Notes: generated from the sequence alone by a model not told the origin. Positions 28,315 to 37,356 are shown, counted from the stretch's first letter. The stretch is DNA of 64,000 nucleotides from Aeromicrobium chenweiae (GCF_003065605.1 NZ_CP026952.1:1116001-1180000), one strand, 5' to 3'. Made by a program: numbers and translations.

Positions 28315-28655
28315 GAGGCATGTGCGCGGCGATGCTGACGCTCGAGGCGATCATCCTGGCGCTCAGCGTGCCGGTCATGATCTCGGTCGAGAACGTCGAC
28401 AAGGTCTGGGCGCTGGTCGTCGGTCTGGGCCTCGCGGCGCTGTGCATCCTCGTGGCCGGTTCGCTGCGCGGCCCGCAGGCCTACGTCGTCGGGCACCTGA
28501 TCCAGGTGGGCGCGATCGCGATGGGGTTCCTCGTGCCGATCATGTTCTTCGTCGGCCTGATGTTCGCCGCCCTGTGGTTCGGGGCGTTCTTCCTCGGCCG
28601 CCGCATCGAGGCCGACAAGGCCCGCTGGGCGCAGGAGGCCGCACGCGACGAGTGA
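28311..28655 (+). CDS. DUF4233 small membrane protein
   Basis: 114 residues with three to four hydrophobic segments (TLEAIILALSVPVMI, VWALVVGLGLAALCILVAG, VVGHLIQVGAIAMGFLVPIMFF, VGLMFAALWFGAFFLG). It has the features of DUF4233, which is encoded after folC across actinobacteria. Function is unknown; the ATGA overlap with folC makes co-expression certain but a folate role is not established. Confidence 0.85.
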   Translation: MRGMCAAMLTLEAIILALSVPVMISVENVDKVWALVVGLGLAALCILVAGSLRGPQAYVVGHLIQVGAIAMGFLVPIMFFVGLMFAALWFGAFFLGRRIEADKARWAQEAARDE

Positions 28656-28696
28656 GGGGGGTGTCATCGCGTGATCGCCGCGCTACTGTCGTGAGC

Positions 28697-29329
28697 ATGG
28701 TGCGGGTGCTGGCAGTGGCGGACGAGGAGGTCCCCGCCGCCCGATCCCGTCTGCGGAACCTCCACGTCGACCTGGTCATCGGTGCCGGCGACCTGCCGTG
28801 GGACTACCTGGAGTCCATCGTGACGGCACTCGACGTCCCCGCCGTGTTCGTGCCCGGCAACCACGACCCGGTCCCCGGTCCGGGCCGCACCGGCCCCGCC
28901 GGGTACGTCAACGCGGACGGGCGGGTCGTCGAGGTCGCGGGACTGCGCATCGCCGGCCTGGGCGGCTCGGTGCGCTACAACTCCGGCGCCCACCAGTACA
29001 CCCAGAAGGAGTACGACGCGCGCGCCAAGCAGCTGCTGCGGAGCGCTCGTCGCGCGGGCGCTGTCGACGTCCTCCTCACCCACGCACCGCCGCTGGGCCT
29101 CGGCGACGAGCCCGACCCCAGCCACCAGGGCATCTCCGCCCTCCACGGTGTCCTGGAGGCGCTGCAGCCGACCTGGCACCTGCACGGGCACGTCCATCCC
29201 TTCGGCATGCTCAAGCCCGACCGCTCCGTCGGGCCGACCACGATCCGCAACGTGATCCCGTGGGACGTCCTGGAGATCGAGCCCCGCTCGGTCGTGCCCG
29301 TCCCGGCCAGGTCGCGCCGGAGCGCCTGA
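28697..29329 (+). CDS. Metallophosphoesterase family protein
   Basis: 210 residues from the ATG at 28697, with TACTGT 7 nt upstream (leaderless pattern); GTG at 28691 is possible. Metal-binding motifs visible are GAGD (Asp32), GNHD (54-57), a later LLTHAPP and HGHVHP. The first motif, normally DxH, reads ADEE, so the usual first histidine ligand is absent, as in some actinobacterial relatives. It overlaps the ParB-like gene by one base (TGATG). The substrate is unknown. Confidence 0.82.
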   Translation: MVRVLAVADEEVPAARSRLRNLHVDLVIGAGDLPWDYLESIVTALDVPAVFVPGNHDPVPGPGRTGPAGYVNADGRVVEVAGLRIAGLGGSVRYNSGAHQYTQKEYDARAKQLLRSARRAGAVDVLLTHAPPLGLGDEPDPSHQGISALHGVLEALQPTWHLHGHVHPFGMLKPDRSVGPTTIRNVIPWDVLEIEPRSVVPVPARSRRSA

Positions 29330-30204
29330 TGGTCAGCAGCTCGGGGTCCCCACGTGTCGACGCCGAGAGCGACTTCATGCGCGCCCGCCGCCACCAGCTG
29401 CTGTCGAGCCTGGCGGCACGGCTGCGCAACGACACCGAGGACGTCGTGCAGTCGATGTCCTTCGACGAGGTCGTCGACGCGCTGGGCCGCCGCTCCGAGC
29501 ACTACGTAGGCACCAAGGTCATCCCGCTCGACGCGATCGTCGGGTCCGTGGACAAGGCACGCGACTTCGACCGGCGCTTCCGTCCGACGTCGGCGGTGAA
29601 CCGGCAGCGCTGGGAACGCCTCGCGCGCGCCAGTCGGACGGGCGAGGTCATCCCGCCGATCGACGTCTACCAGATCGGCGACTACTACTTCGTCCGCGAC
29701 GGGCACCACCGCGTCTCGGTCGCCCGCAGTCTCGGGGTCGACCTCATCGAGGCGCGGGTCACCGCGATCGAGACCTTCCTGGCCCCGGTCGGGATCGACG
29801 CCCGGGCCGACCTCGAGCTGAAGTTCTGGCGACGTCTCATGCTGCAGCGGGTGCCGTTCACCGGCGAGGCGCGCGCGGCCGTGGCGGTCGACGAGCCGAC
29901 CGACTACGGCGTCATCGCCGAGACCGTGGAGGCGTGGGCCGCGCGGACCATGCACCGCGAGGGCGCCTACATGGACAAGAAGACGATGGCCGAGCGGTGG
30001 TACGCCGAGGAGTTCGAGCCGGTCGTGCGGATGATCGAGGAGGCCGGCGTCCGCGGTGACGACGAGCGTCCCGCAGCCGCGTACCTGCGGGTCGCGGGGG
30101 AGCGCTACCGCCTCATCCGCGAGCACGAGTGGAACGCCGAGGTGATGGCCGCCGTCAAGCACAAGGGCCGCCGCAAGCGCCGGCGCGCCGACGCCGAGCG
30201 CTGA
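29329..30204 (+). CDS. ParB-like N-terminal domain protein
   Basis: 291 residues. The ParB/sulfiredoxin-like fold is recognised at about residues 106-133, including DGHHRVSVAR, the nucleotide-binding motif of ParB-type CTPases. There is no clear helix-turn-helix after it, so it is not a chromosome-partition ParB; a lysine/arginine-rich tail ends the protein. It is co-translated with the metallophosphoesterase, and the pair could modify or sense a nucleotide. Its stop codon lies at the edge of the inverted-repeat element that follows. Confidence 0.78.
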   Translation: MVSSSGSPRVDAESDFMRARRHQLLSSLAARLRNDTEDVVQSMSFDEVVDALGRRSEHYVGTKVIPLDAIVGSVDKARDFDRRFRPTSAVNRQRWERLARASRTGEVIPPIDVYQIGDYYFVRDGHHRVSVARSLGVDLIEARVTAIETFLAPVGIDARADLELKFWRRLMLQRVPFTGEARAAVAVDEPTDYGVIAETVEAWAARTMHREGAYMDKKTMAERWYAEEFEPVVRMIEEAGVRGDDERPAAAYLRVAGERYRLIREHEWNAEVMAAVKHKGRRKRRRADAER

Positions 30205-30351
30205 TTCCCAGGAGAACCCCGGGATCCTCGCGGGGGCTCCCACCGAAAAGCTGCGCCTCTCCCCGAAACCTTCGGGTCACCCCGGGAACCTGCACCTCAC
30301 CCCTGTTGCGAGCGGGTAGAGGCGACAGGTTCCGGGGTTCTCCTGGGAATC
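30203..30351. repeat. 149-bp inverted-repeat element between convergent genes
   Basis: GATTCCCAGGAGAACCCCGG (30203-30222) is a perfect 20-bp inverted copy of 30332-30351. Nested hairpins lie inside: CCCGAA/TTCGGG (30262-30276) and GGAACCTG/CAGGTTCC (30285-30292 with 30326-30333) with further pairing CCTC/GAGG. The left arm starts on the second base of the ParB-like gene's stop. Like the element at 5574 it fills a convergent gap. Possible roles are bidirectional terminator, RNA processing site or non-autonomous mobile element. Confidence 0.82.
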
Positions 30352-30361
30352 GGGCCCCCGG

Positions 30362-31525
30362 TCAGAGGCCGACGGTCAGGTTCTCGCCGGACGACGGATC
30401 GAACAGGTGCATCTTGTCGGTGTCGATGAGCAGCGTGGTGTCGTCGTCCTCCTGGACGGTGCTGGAGGCGTCCAGCGAGACCACGAGCTGGGTGCGCAGG
30501 GAGTCGCTGTCGGACTCGCGGGCCAGCTCCTTGAGCTGGTCCTGGACCTTGGGCTCGGCCTCGTACGGGACGTAGGCGTACTGCTGGTCGCCGAGCCACT
30601 CACGGACGTCGATGTGTGCCTTGAACGTGCGGGTGGTGTCGACCTCGTCGTGGTGCAGCACCGAGACGTCCTCGAAGTGCTCGGGACGGATGCCGGCCAT
30701 CAGCAGTCCCTTGCCGGCGGTGCGCTCGGCCTTCGCGGCCGGCAGCGGGAACGTGCCGAACGGGAGCTTGACCTCGCCGCCCTCCACCGTCGCGGGCAGG
30801 AAGTTCATCGGCGGCGAGCCGATGAAGCCCGCGACGAACAGGTTGACCGGCTGCTCGTAGAGCTCGCGCGGCGTCGCCAGCTGCTGCAGGACGCCCCGCT
30901 TCATGACCGCGACCCGGTCGCCGAGCGTCATGGCCTCGGTCTGGTCGTGGGTCACGTAGACCGTGGTGATGCCCAGCTGCTTCTGCAGGCGTGCGATCTC
31001 GGTGCGCATCTGGCCGCGCAGCTTGGCGTCGAGGTTCGACAGCGGCTCGTCGAACAGGAACGCCTTCGCGTCACGCACGATCGCGCGGCCCATCGCGACG
31101 CGCTGGCGCTGACCACCGGACAGGTTCGCGGGCTTGCGCTGGAGGTGCTCGTCGAGGTCGAGGGTCTTGCTGGCCGCGCGGACCTTCTCGTCGACTTCCT
31201 TGTCCGGGACCTTGGCCAGGCGCAGCGGGAAGGCGATGTTCTCGTAGACCGTCAGGTGCGGGTAGAGCGCGTAGTTCTGGAACACCATCGACAGGTTGCG
31301 GTCGCGGGGCGCGAGGTCGTTGACCCGTTCGCCGCCGATGATCATGTCACCGGACGTGATGTCCTCCAGGCCGACGATCATCCGCAGCAGCGTGGACTTG
31401 CCGCAGCCGGAGGGCCCGACGAGGATCATGAACTCGCCGTCGGCGACGTCGATGCTGACGTCGTTGACCGCCGGGAATCCGTCCCCGTACTTCTTGACGA
31501 TGTGCTTCATCTCGATGGCTGCCAT
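30362..31525 (-). CDS. Sugar ABC transporter ATP-binding protein, UgpC/MsmK type
   Basis: 387 residues. Walker A GPSGCGKS (37-44), signature LSGGQRQRVAMGRAIV, Walker B FLFDEPLSNLDAKLR and a C-terminal TOBE region (from FVAGFIGSPPMNFLPA) place it in the MalK/UgpC group. It drives import with the permeases at 31532 and 32379 and the binding lipoprotein at 33320. It is the last gene of that operon, 6 bp after the MalG-type permease. Confidence 0.94.
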   Translation of the reverse strand: MAAIEMKHIVKKYGDGFPAVNDVSIDVADGEFMILVGPSGCGKSTLLRMIVGLEDITSGDMIIGGERVNDLAPRDRNLSMVFQNYALYPHLTVYENIAFPLRLAKVPDKEVDEKVRAASKTLDLDEHLQRKPANLSGGQRQRVAMGRAIVRDAKAFLFDEPLSNLDAKLRGQMRTEIARLQKQLGITTVYVTHDQTEAMTLGDRVAVMKRGVLQQLATPRELYEQPVNLFVAGFIGSPPMNFLPATVEGGEVKLPFGTFPLPAAKAERTAGKGLLMAGIRPEHFEDVSVLHHDEVDTTRTFKAHIDVREWLGDQQYAYVPYEAEPKVQDQLKELARESDSDSLRTQLVVSLDASSTVQEDDDTTLLIDTDKMHLFDPSSGENLTVGL

Positions 31526-31531
31526 GAGAGA

Positions 31532-32377
31532 TCAACCCTTCACTGCGCCGGCGGTCAGGCCGGCGACGATCTTGCGCTGGAAGAACAGGACGAGGACGAC
31601 GATGGGGACCGTGGCGACCACGGCACCCGCGGCCAGCAGCGATGCCGGCCGGTTGAACGGATCGGCCCCGACGAAGAACGACAGGGCGGCGGGGATGGGG
31701 CGGGCGCGTTCGGTCGACGTCAAGGAGATGCCGAACACGAAGTCGTTCCACGCGAAGAAGAACGTCAGGATCGCGGCGGTGAACACACCGGGCGCTGCCA
31801 GCGGGACGATGACCTTGCGGAACGCCTGCCACGACGTGGCGCCGTCGACCTGTGCGGCCTGCTCCATCTCCCACGGGATCTCGCGGAAGAACGCGGAGAG
31901 GGTCCAGATCGCCAGCGGCAGCGTGAACGACATGTACGGGATGATCAGGCCGAGCCAGGTGTCGTAGATGCCGAACGTGCGCCACATGTCGAACAGCGGG
32001 CCGACCAGCGACACGACGGGGAACATCGCGATGACCAGGGCCGTGGTGAGCACGAACTTCTTGCCCTTGAACTCCAGGCGCGCGATCGCGTACGCCGCGA
32101 GGGTCGCGATGATGACCGAGAGCGCCGTCGCGATGAGCGAGATGCCGATCGAGTTGATGATCGCCCGCCGGAACTGCTCGTCCTGCAGGACGTCGGAGTA
32201 GTTCGACCAGCCCGCGCCGCCGCCCGAGGACGGGAAGAAGCCGGGGCTGCCGTTGGTGACGGCCTGCTGGGACTTGAACGACAGCGAGATGATCCACACG
32301 ACCGGGAGCAGGCACCAGATCAAGATCAGTGCGCACCCGAGGAGCGTGCCGATGTTGCCCTTGAGGCTCTTGCCCAT
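31532..32377 (-). CDS. Carbohydrate ABC transporter permease, MalG type
   Basis: 281-residue membrane protein with about six helices. The EAA loop EQAAQVDGATSWQAFRKVIVPL, which docks the ATPase, is clear. It pairs with the MalF-type permease that ends 1 bp before its start. The importer's substrate is probably an alpha-glucoside or disaccharide because a GH13 alpha-glucosidase lies upstream. Confidence 0.93.
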   Translation of the reverse strand: MGKSLKGNIGTLLGCALILIWCLLPVVWIISLSFKSQQAVTNGSPGFFPSSGGGAGWSNYSDVLQDEQFRRAIINSIGISLIATALSVIIATLAAYAIARLEFKGKKFVLTTALVIAMFPVVSLVGPLFDMWRTFGIYDTWLGLIIPYMSFTLPLAIWTLSAFFREIPWEMEQAAQVDGATSWQAFRKVIVPLAAPGVFTAAILTFFFAWNDFVFGISLTSTERARPIPAALSFFVGADPFNRPASLLAAGAVVATVPIVVLVLFFQRKIVAGLTAGAVKG

Positions 32378-32378
32378 G

Positions 32379-33323
32379 TCAGCTCTCCTGCCGTGCGTCG
32401 GCGAGGTTGACCCGGAACAGCTTGACGATCACGAACGCGACCACCAGCACGGACAGGAACAGCAGCACGGACAGCGCTGATCCGATGCCGAGCTGGAACT
32501 GCTCGATCACCTGCCGATAGGTGAGGAACGAGATCGACTCGGTGTTGTTGGCCCCGGCCGTCATGACGAAGATGTTGTCGAAGATGCGGTACGCGTCGAG
32601 GGCCCGGAACAGCACGGCCACCATGATCGCGGCCCGCATGTTGGGCAGGATGACCTTGTAGAGGCGCTGCCACCACGTGGCACCGTCGACCTTGGCCGCC
32701 TCCAGCATGTCCTCGGACACCTGGGCCAGGCCCGCCAGCAGCAGCAGCGACATGAACGGCGTGGTCTTCCAGATCTCCGACGCCATGATCGCGAGCATCG
32801 ACGACCAGTACTGGCCGAACCAGTTGAAGTCGTCCGGGGTGAACGGCAGCCAGCTGTTGACGAATCCGTTGGTGTTGGAGAACGCGAACTGCCACGCGAA
32901 GCCCGAGACGACCGTGATGACGCCGTAGGGGATCAGGATCGAGGTGCGGATGACGCCGCGCGCGAAGATCACCTTGTGCATGACCATCGCGAACGCGAAG
33001 CCGATCACCAGCTCGACGGCCACCGTGATGATCATGATCCCGACGGTGTTGAAGGTATCGCGCCAGAACAACGAGTCGCTCAGCGCCGTGGCGTAGTTGG
33101 CGAGGCCCACGAACTCGCGGGCGTCGGGGTCGGTCAGCGAGTAGTTGAACAGCGACAGGTAGAGCGCCCGCAGCATCGGGAACGCGGTGACGAGCAGCAT
33201 CAGCACGAGGGCGGGTGCCACCAGCTTGCGGGCCAAGGAGTTCTCGGCCCGGGACCGGTCCGAGTCCGGCCTGTCGGCCTCGTCGGCCGGGTCGACCGCG
33301 GTCTGCACATAGGTGGTGCTCAC
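32379..33323 (-). CDS. Sugar ABC transporter permease, MalF type
   Basis: 314 residues from the GTG at 33323, whose GTGA overlaps the stop of the solute-binding gene. An N-terminal cytoplasmic stretch of about 30 residues is followed by about six membrane helices and an EAA loop (EAAKVDGATWWQRLYKVILPNM). It forms the heterodimeric channel with the MalG-type permease. Confidence 0.92.
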   Translation of the reverse strand: MSTTYVQTAVDPADEADRPDSDRSRAENSLARKLVAPALVLMLLVTAFPMLRALYLSLFNYSLTDPDAREFVGLANYATALSDSLFWRDTFNTVGIMIITVAVELVIGFAFAMVMHKVIFARGVIRTSILIPYGVITVVSGFAWQFAFSNTNGFVNSWLPFTPDDFNWFGQYWSSMLAIMASEIWKTTPFMSLLLLAGLAQVSEDMLEAAKVDGATWWQRLYKVILPNMRAAIMVAVLFRALDAYRIFDNIFVMTAGANNTESISFLTYRQVIEQFQLGIGSALSVLLFLSVLVVAFVIVKLFRVNLADARQES

Positions 33324-34633
33324 AGCAGTGCCTTCCCCTCGAGGATCTGGTTCAGGAAGTCCGCGGACTTCTTCGGCGTCCCCGCGTTGACCGAGTTCGG
33401 CGAGTGCCAGCGCGACTGCAGGGCGCTGGAGATCTGGCTGTAGAACGCGCTCTTGGGCCGGGCCCCGGCCGAGTCGATGCTCTGGCTGAACAACGTGAGC
33501 AGGTCCGGCGGGTACGCCTTCTTGAGCTCCTCGGAGTCGTACACCGACTGCCGTGACGGCATGAGTCCGTCGCTGACCGCGAGTGCCGCCTGGGCCTCGG
33601 GGTCGGTCACGCACGCCGCCGCCTGCTGGGCGAAGTCGCGGTGCTTGGAGAAGGCGCCGACGCCGATCGCGATGCCGCCGAGCGGGGGCTTGGACTCCTT
33701 GCCCTCGACCGTCTCGGGGTAGCGGGCCCAGCCGAGGTCCTCGAACTGCGCCTTGTCCTTGGGGCCGCCGGGCTTGCCGATCAGGCCCTCGTAGTTCTTG
33801 TAGACGAAGGTCCAGTTGGTCATGAACTCGCCGGCGCCCTTGTCCGGGAACATCAGGCCGAGGCTCGTGCCCTCGTTGGACGTCGTGAAGTCGGGCTGCT
33901 TGGCCTTGGACTTGGCCAGCTTCTCGATCACCTTCGCGGCGTCCTCGCCGGCGGCGGAGTCGATCGTGACCTTCGCGTCGCGACCGTCCTCGACCGTCGC
34001 GGGGTCCAGGATGTCGCCGCCCGCGCCCTGGATGAGCGAGTTGATCCACACGACGTACGCCTCGTACTTGTTGGCCTGGACGCCGACCGTGCCGTCGTGG
34101 TCGGCCGCGGCGTCGATGACCTGGTTCCAGGTCACCGGCTTGTTCATGTCGAGACCGGCGGCCTCGGCGAGCGACTTGCGGTACCAGAGCACCTGCGTGT
34201 TGGACCACTGCGGAGCCGCGACGACCTGGTCCTCCCACTGGACGATCTCGGACGGGCCCTTGAGGACGTCGTCGTCGAGCACCTTCGCCGCGAGATCGCC
34301 CGTGAACGGGGCGAGCCACTTGGCGTTGGCGAACTCCGGGATGAACACCGGGTCCAGGCTCATCAGGTCGGTCGAGCTGTCCTCGGCCGCGAGGCGACGG
34401 GCCAGCTGGGTGCGCTGGTCGGTCGCGCTGGACGGCAGGAGCTGGATCTGGATGTCGTAGTCGTCCGTGCTGCACCGCTTGGCCACCGACGTCAGCGTGT
34501 CCTGGCCGTCGGGGTTGATGTACCAGTTCAGCTTCGGCTTGCCGCTGTCGCCACCGCAGGCGGCCAGCACGCTCATGGACAACGCTGCCACGGCCACGGA
34601 AGTGGCGAGTCTGCGAATCGGTCGAACGGTCAT
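33320..34633 (-). CDS. Extracellular sugar-binding lipoprotein, family 1
   Basis: 437 residues. The signal peptide (MTVRPIRRLATSVAVAAL) ends in the lipobox VLAAC, with Cys26 as the lipidated residue. The mature part has the extended fold of family 1 solute-binding proteins (LNWYINPDGQ, GVQANKYEAYVVWINSL). It captures the sugar outside the cell for the permeases that follow. A predicted promoter (34694-34722) and a CRP-type site lie immediately upstream. Confidence 0.93.
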   Translation of the reverse strand: MTVRPIRRLATSVAVAALSMSVLAACGGDSGKPKLNWYINPDGQDTLTSVAKRCSTDDYDIQIQLLPSSATDQRTQLARRLAAEDSSTDLMSLDPVFIPEFANAKWLAPFTGDLAAKVLDDDVLKGPSEIVQWEDQVVAAPQWSNTQVLWYRKSLAEAAGLDMNKPVTWNQVIDAAADHDGTVGVQANKYEAYVVWINSLIQGAGGDILDPATVEDGRDAKVTIDSAAGEDAAKVIEKLAKSKAKQPDFTTSNEGTSLGLMFPDKGAGEFMTNWTFVYKNYEGLIGKPGGPKDKAQFEDLGWARYPETVEGKESKPPLGGIAIGVGAFSKHRDFAQQAAACVTDPEAQAALAVSDGLMPSRQSVYDSEELKKAYPPDLLTLFSQSIDSAGARPKSAFYSQISSALQSRWHSPNSVNAGTPKKSADFLNQILEGKALL

Positions 34634-34666
34634 GTGCTCCCCTCACGACGAACCCCGAGCCCGCCG

Positions 34667-34682
34667 AGTGATGCGGATCACA
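34667..34682. promoter_or_regulatory. CRP/GlxR-type site ahead of the sugar ABC operon
   Basis: AGTGATGCGGATCACA matches TGTGA-N6-TCACA at 9 of 10 informative positions. It lies 34 bp ahead of the lipoprotein ATG, downstream of the predicted -10. Confidence 0.6.
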
Positions 34683-34693
34683 GGATCGAGACG

Positions 34694-34722
34694 AACCTAG
34701 TCCTGTGGACAACGGAGTGCAA
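34694..34722 (-). promoter_or_regulatory. Promoter of the sugar ABC operon
   Basis: On the minus strand TTGCAC (34717-34722), 17 bp, then TAGGTT (34694-34699). It is located between the GH13 gene and the lipoprotein gene, so the importer can be transcribed independently of the glucosidase. Confidence 0.6.
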
Positions 34723-34733
34723 CACGACGTGCG

Positions 34734-36401
34734 TCAGCCGCGGAGCCACACTGTCTCGTCGGGCCCCACGTGCCCTGCGGTGCCGGGAAAAGCGCTGGTC
34801 ACGAGCACCTCGGCGCCGCTGGGGAGGGGCAACGGCTCGGTGCCGAGGTTCGCCAGGACCGTCACCGGTGGACCGTCGGACGTGACCTGGAAGGCGAGGA
34901 CGTCCTCGGGGTGGCCGTCGAGCCAGGTCAGGCGGCCCAGCCCGAGCCGGTGGCTGCGGCGGACCGCCAGCAGCGCCCGGTAGAGGCTCAGCGTCGACCA
35001 GGGGTCGTCGCGCTGACGGTCCACCGCCAGCGCGCCGAACTCGGCGGGCTGCGGCAGCCAGGACCGGTTACCCGGCCCGAAACCGTACGAGGGTGCGTGC
35101 TCCTCCCACGGGACCGGCACCCGGCACCCGTCGCGGCCCCGCTGGGTGTGACCGGACCGCTCCCAGGTCGGGTCCTGGCGTGCCTCGTCCGGCAGCCGGG
35201 TCGCCTCGGGCAGCCCGAGCTCCTCGCCCTGGAACAGGTACGCCGAGCCCGGGAGGGCCAGCATCACGGCCGTGGCCGCGCGTGCCCGACGCAGGCCGAG
35301 GACGGGGTCGGGCTGCGGGTCGTCCGGACCGATGCCGGCGATCCGCTGCAGGCCGGGCCGCTGCGGGTAGCCCAGGCGGGTGGGGTGCCGCACCACGTCG
35401 TGGTTGGAGAGCACCCAGGTCTGCGGCGCGCCGACCGCCTCGGCCTGGGCGAGCGAGTGGGCGATGGCCGCGCGCTGCTCGGCGGGCAGCCACGGGGTCA
35501 TGAGGTACTCGAAGTTGAACGACTGGTGAAGCTCGTCCGCTCGGACGTACCGCGCCAGGGCCTGGGCCGGCAGCACCCACGCCTCGGCGCACAGGATCCG
35601 GTCGGCGTCCTCGCCCTCGACCGCGTACGAGTCGGCGAGCCGGCGCCAGCTGCGATAGATCTCGTGGACACCGGGCTGGTCCCACATGGGGGCGAGGGCC
35701 GTCGCGTCGACGTTCGCGTCGAGGGTGAGATCGGTGTCGGGGAGGTCCTCGAACTTGACCAGGCCGTGGGCGACGTCGATGCGGAAGCCGTCGACGCCGC
35801 GCTCGAGCCAGAAGTGCAGGACGTCCTCGAGCTCGTCGCGCACCTCGGGGTTGGTCCAGTCGAAGTCGGGCTGCGAGCGGTCGAACATGTGCAGGTACCA
35901 CTGGCCCGGCGTGCCGTCCGGCTCGGTCACCCGTGCCCATGCGGGGCCGCCGAACATGCTGGTCCAGTTGTTCGGCGGCAGCCGGCCACCGTCACGGCCG
36001 TCGCGGAACAGGTAGCGCGCCCGCTCGCGGCTGCCCGGTGGGGACGCGAGCGCCGCCTGGAACCACGGGTGCTGATCGGAGGAGTGGTTGGGGACCACGT
36101 CGACGATGACCCGCAGGCCGAGGTCGTGGGCCCGCTCGAGGAGTGCGTCGAACGCACCCAGGTCGCCGAACACGGGGTCGACGTCCCGGTAGTCGGCGAC
36201 GTCGTACCCGCCGTCGCGCTGCGGCGAGGTGTAGAACGGCGAGAGCCAGACCGCGTCGACGCCGAGCTCGGCCAGGTGGGGGAGCCGCTCGGTGATGCCG
36301 GGCAGGTCGCCGATGCCGTCGCCGTCGGAGTCCGCCCACGACCGGGGATAGACCTGGTAGATCACCGCGTCGCGCCACCACTGCCGTCCAGGACCCGACA
36401 C
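34734..36401 (-). CDS. GH13 alpha-glucosidase
   Basis: 555 residues from a GTG with GAGGGGG 5 nt upstream. The GH13 catalytic set is intact: Asp209 nucleophile (GFRIDV), Glu273 acid (LCAEAWV) and Asp335 (SNHDVVRH). The fold region QVYPRSWADSDGDGIGDLPG is typical of oligo-alpha-1,6-glucosidase/alpha-glucosidase enzymes. No signal peptide is present, so it would hydrolyse imported alpha-glucosides in the cytosol. It is transcribed ahead of the sugar ABC operon. Confidence 0.93.
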   Translation of the reverse strand: MSGPGRQWWRDAVIYQVYPRSWADSDGDGIGDLPGITERLPHLAELGVDAVWLSPFYTSPQRDGGYDVADYRDVDPVFGDLGAFDALLERAHDLGLRVIVDVVPNHSSDQHPWFQAALASPPGSRERARYLFRDGRDGGRLPPNNWTSMFGGPAWARVTEPDGTPGQWYLHMFDRSQPDFDWTNPEVRDELEDVLHFWLERGVDGFRIDVAHGLVKFEDLPDTDLTLDANVDATALAPMWDQPGVHEIYRSWRRLADSYAVEGEDADRILCAEAWVLPAQALARYVRADELHQSFNFEYLMTPWLPAEQRAAIAHSLAQAEAVGAPQTWVLSNHDVVRHPTRLGYPQRPGLQRIAGIGPDDPQPDPVLGLRRARAATAVMLALPGSAYLFQGEELGLPEATRLPDEARQDPTWERSGHTQRGRDGCRVPVPWEEHAPSYGFGPGNRSWLPQPAEFGALAVDRQRDDPWSTLSLYRALLAVRRSHRLGLGRLTWLDGHPEDVLAFQVTSDGPPVTVLANLGTEPLPLPSGAEVLVTSAFPGTAGHVGPDETVWLRG

Positions 36402-36492
36402 GTCGCCCCCCTCGCGGGCGCCGGCGCGCCCTCACCACCAACGTACGCAGGCCCCGGGCGGGCGTCCACGAGTGGCCACGGCATCCGCACGG

Positions 36493-36498
36493 TAGATT
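36493..36498 (+). promoter_or_regulatory. -10 hexamer of ndk (leaderless)
   Basis: TAGATT ends 6 nt before the ndk ATG, with no ribosome-binding site between them, indicating that transcription starts at or near the start codon. Confidence 0.55.
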
Positions 36499-36504
36499 TG
36501 ATCC

Positions 36505-36912
36505 ATGGCCCAACGCACACTCGTCCTGATCAAGCCCGACGCGGTCCGCCGCGGCCTGGTCGGACAGATCCTGTCCCGGTTCGAGTTCAAGGGGCTGTCC
36601 CTCGTCGCGATGGAGCAGCGCACGATCGACGCCGCCATGGCCGACGCCCACTACGCCGAGCACGTCGAGAAGCCCTGGTACCCGCCGCTGCGCGAGTTCG
36701 CGACCTCCGGCCCGCTCGTGGCGCTGGTGCTCGAGGGCGACGAGGCCATCTCGGTCGTGCGCCAGCTCAACGGTGCCACCGACGGCCGCCAGGCCGCCCC
36801 GGGCACGATCCGCGGCGACCTGTCGCTGTCCAACCGCGAGAACCTCGTGCACGCGTCGGACTCCGAGGAGTCGGCGACCCGCGAGATCGGGCTCTGGTTC
36901 CCCGCTCTGTGA
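36505..36912 (+). CDS. ndk: Nucleoside diphosphate kinase
   Basis: 135 residues, normal length. The phospho-histidine is His116 in NLVHASDS, and RTLVLIKPDAVRRGLVG is the conserved N-terminus. It equilibrates NTP pools by transferring the gamma-phosphate of ATP. It belongs to the conserved folC-ndk-rne backbone but is separated from both by accessory genes. It ends 12 bp from the convergent GtrA gene. Confidence 0.96.
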   Translation: MAQRTLVLIKPDAVRRGLVGQILSRFEFKGLSLVAMEQRTIDAAMADAHYAEHVEKPWYPPLREFATSGPLVALVLEGDEAISVVRQLNGATDGRQAAPGTIRGDLSLSNRENLVHASDSEESATREIGLWFPAL

Positions 36913-36924
36913 CGCCCGCCGCGG

Positions 36925-37347
36925 TCAGTCGCGCTTGAACGAGAAGAGCGCGTGGCCGAAGTAGGTGACCACGACGGTGCACCCGATCGCCAGCACCTGC
37001 GCCGGGATGGGCGGGATGCCGACCACCTCGACGAGCAGTGGGAGCAGCGCGGCGTTGACCGCGAACCCGCCGAGGTTCACGACCGTGAACCGCAGGAAGT
37101 CGCCCAGGAGACGACCGTGCACCCCGAAGACGAACCGGCGGTGCGCCGCGAACCCGGTCAGGATCCCGACGGCGTACGCCAGGACCAGGGTGCCCATGTA
37201 GTGGATGGCGTCGCCGAGCAGCCGGTCGAGCACGATGAAGGCCGCGAGGCAGAACGCCGTGTTGAGCCCGCCCACCACCAGGTAGCGCAGCTCGCGTCTC
37301 TCCACGACGGCCGCCACGGCTCGGCGCGGGACGGCGTTCTCGGACAC
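36925..37347 (-). CDS. GtrA family membrane protein
   Basis: 140 residues with four hydrophobic segments (YLVVGGLNTAFCLAAFIVL, LVLAYAVGILTGFAA, FTVVNLGGFAVNAALLPLLV, VLAIGCTVVVTYFGHALF), the usual GtrA topology. GtrA proteins are thought to flip lipid-linked sugars used for cell-surface polysaccharides. It is the last gene of the glycosyltransferase operon (GT2, epimerase, membrane glycosyltransferase, GtrA), beginning 9 bp after the previous stop with a GTG. Confidence 0.87.
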   Translation of the reverse strand: MSENAVPRRAVAAVVERRELRYLVVGGLNTAFCLAAFIVLDRLLGDAIHYMGTLVLAYAVGILTGFAAHRRFVFGVHGRLLGDFLRFTVVNLGGFAVNAALLPLLVEVVGIPPIPAQVLAIGCTVVVTYFGHALFSFKRD

Positions 37348-37356
37348 GGGACGAGC

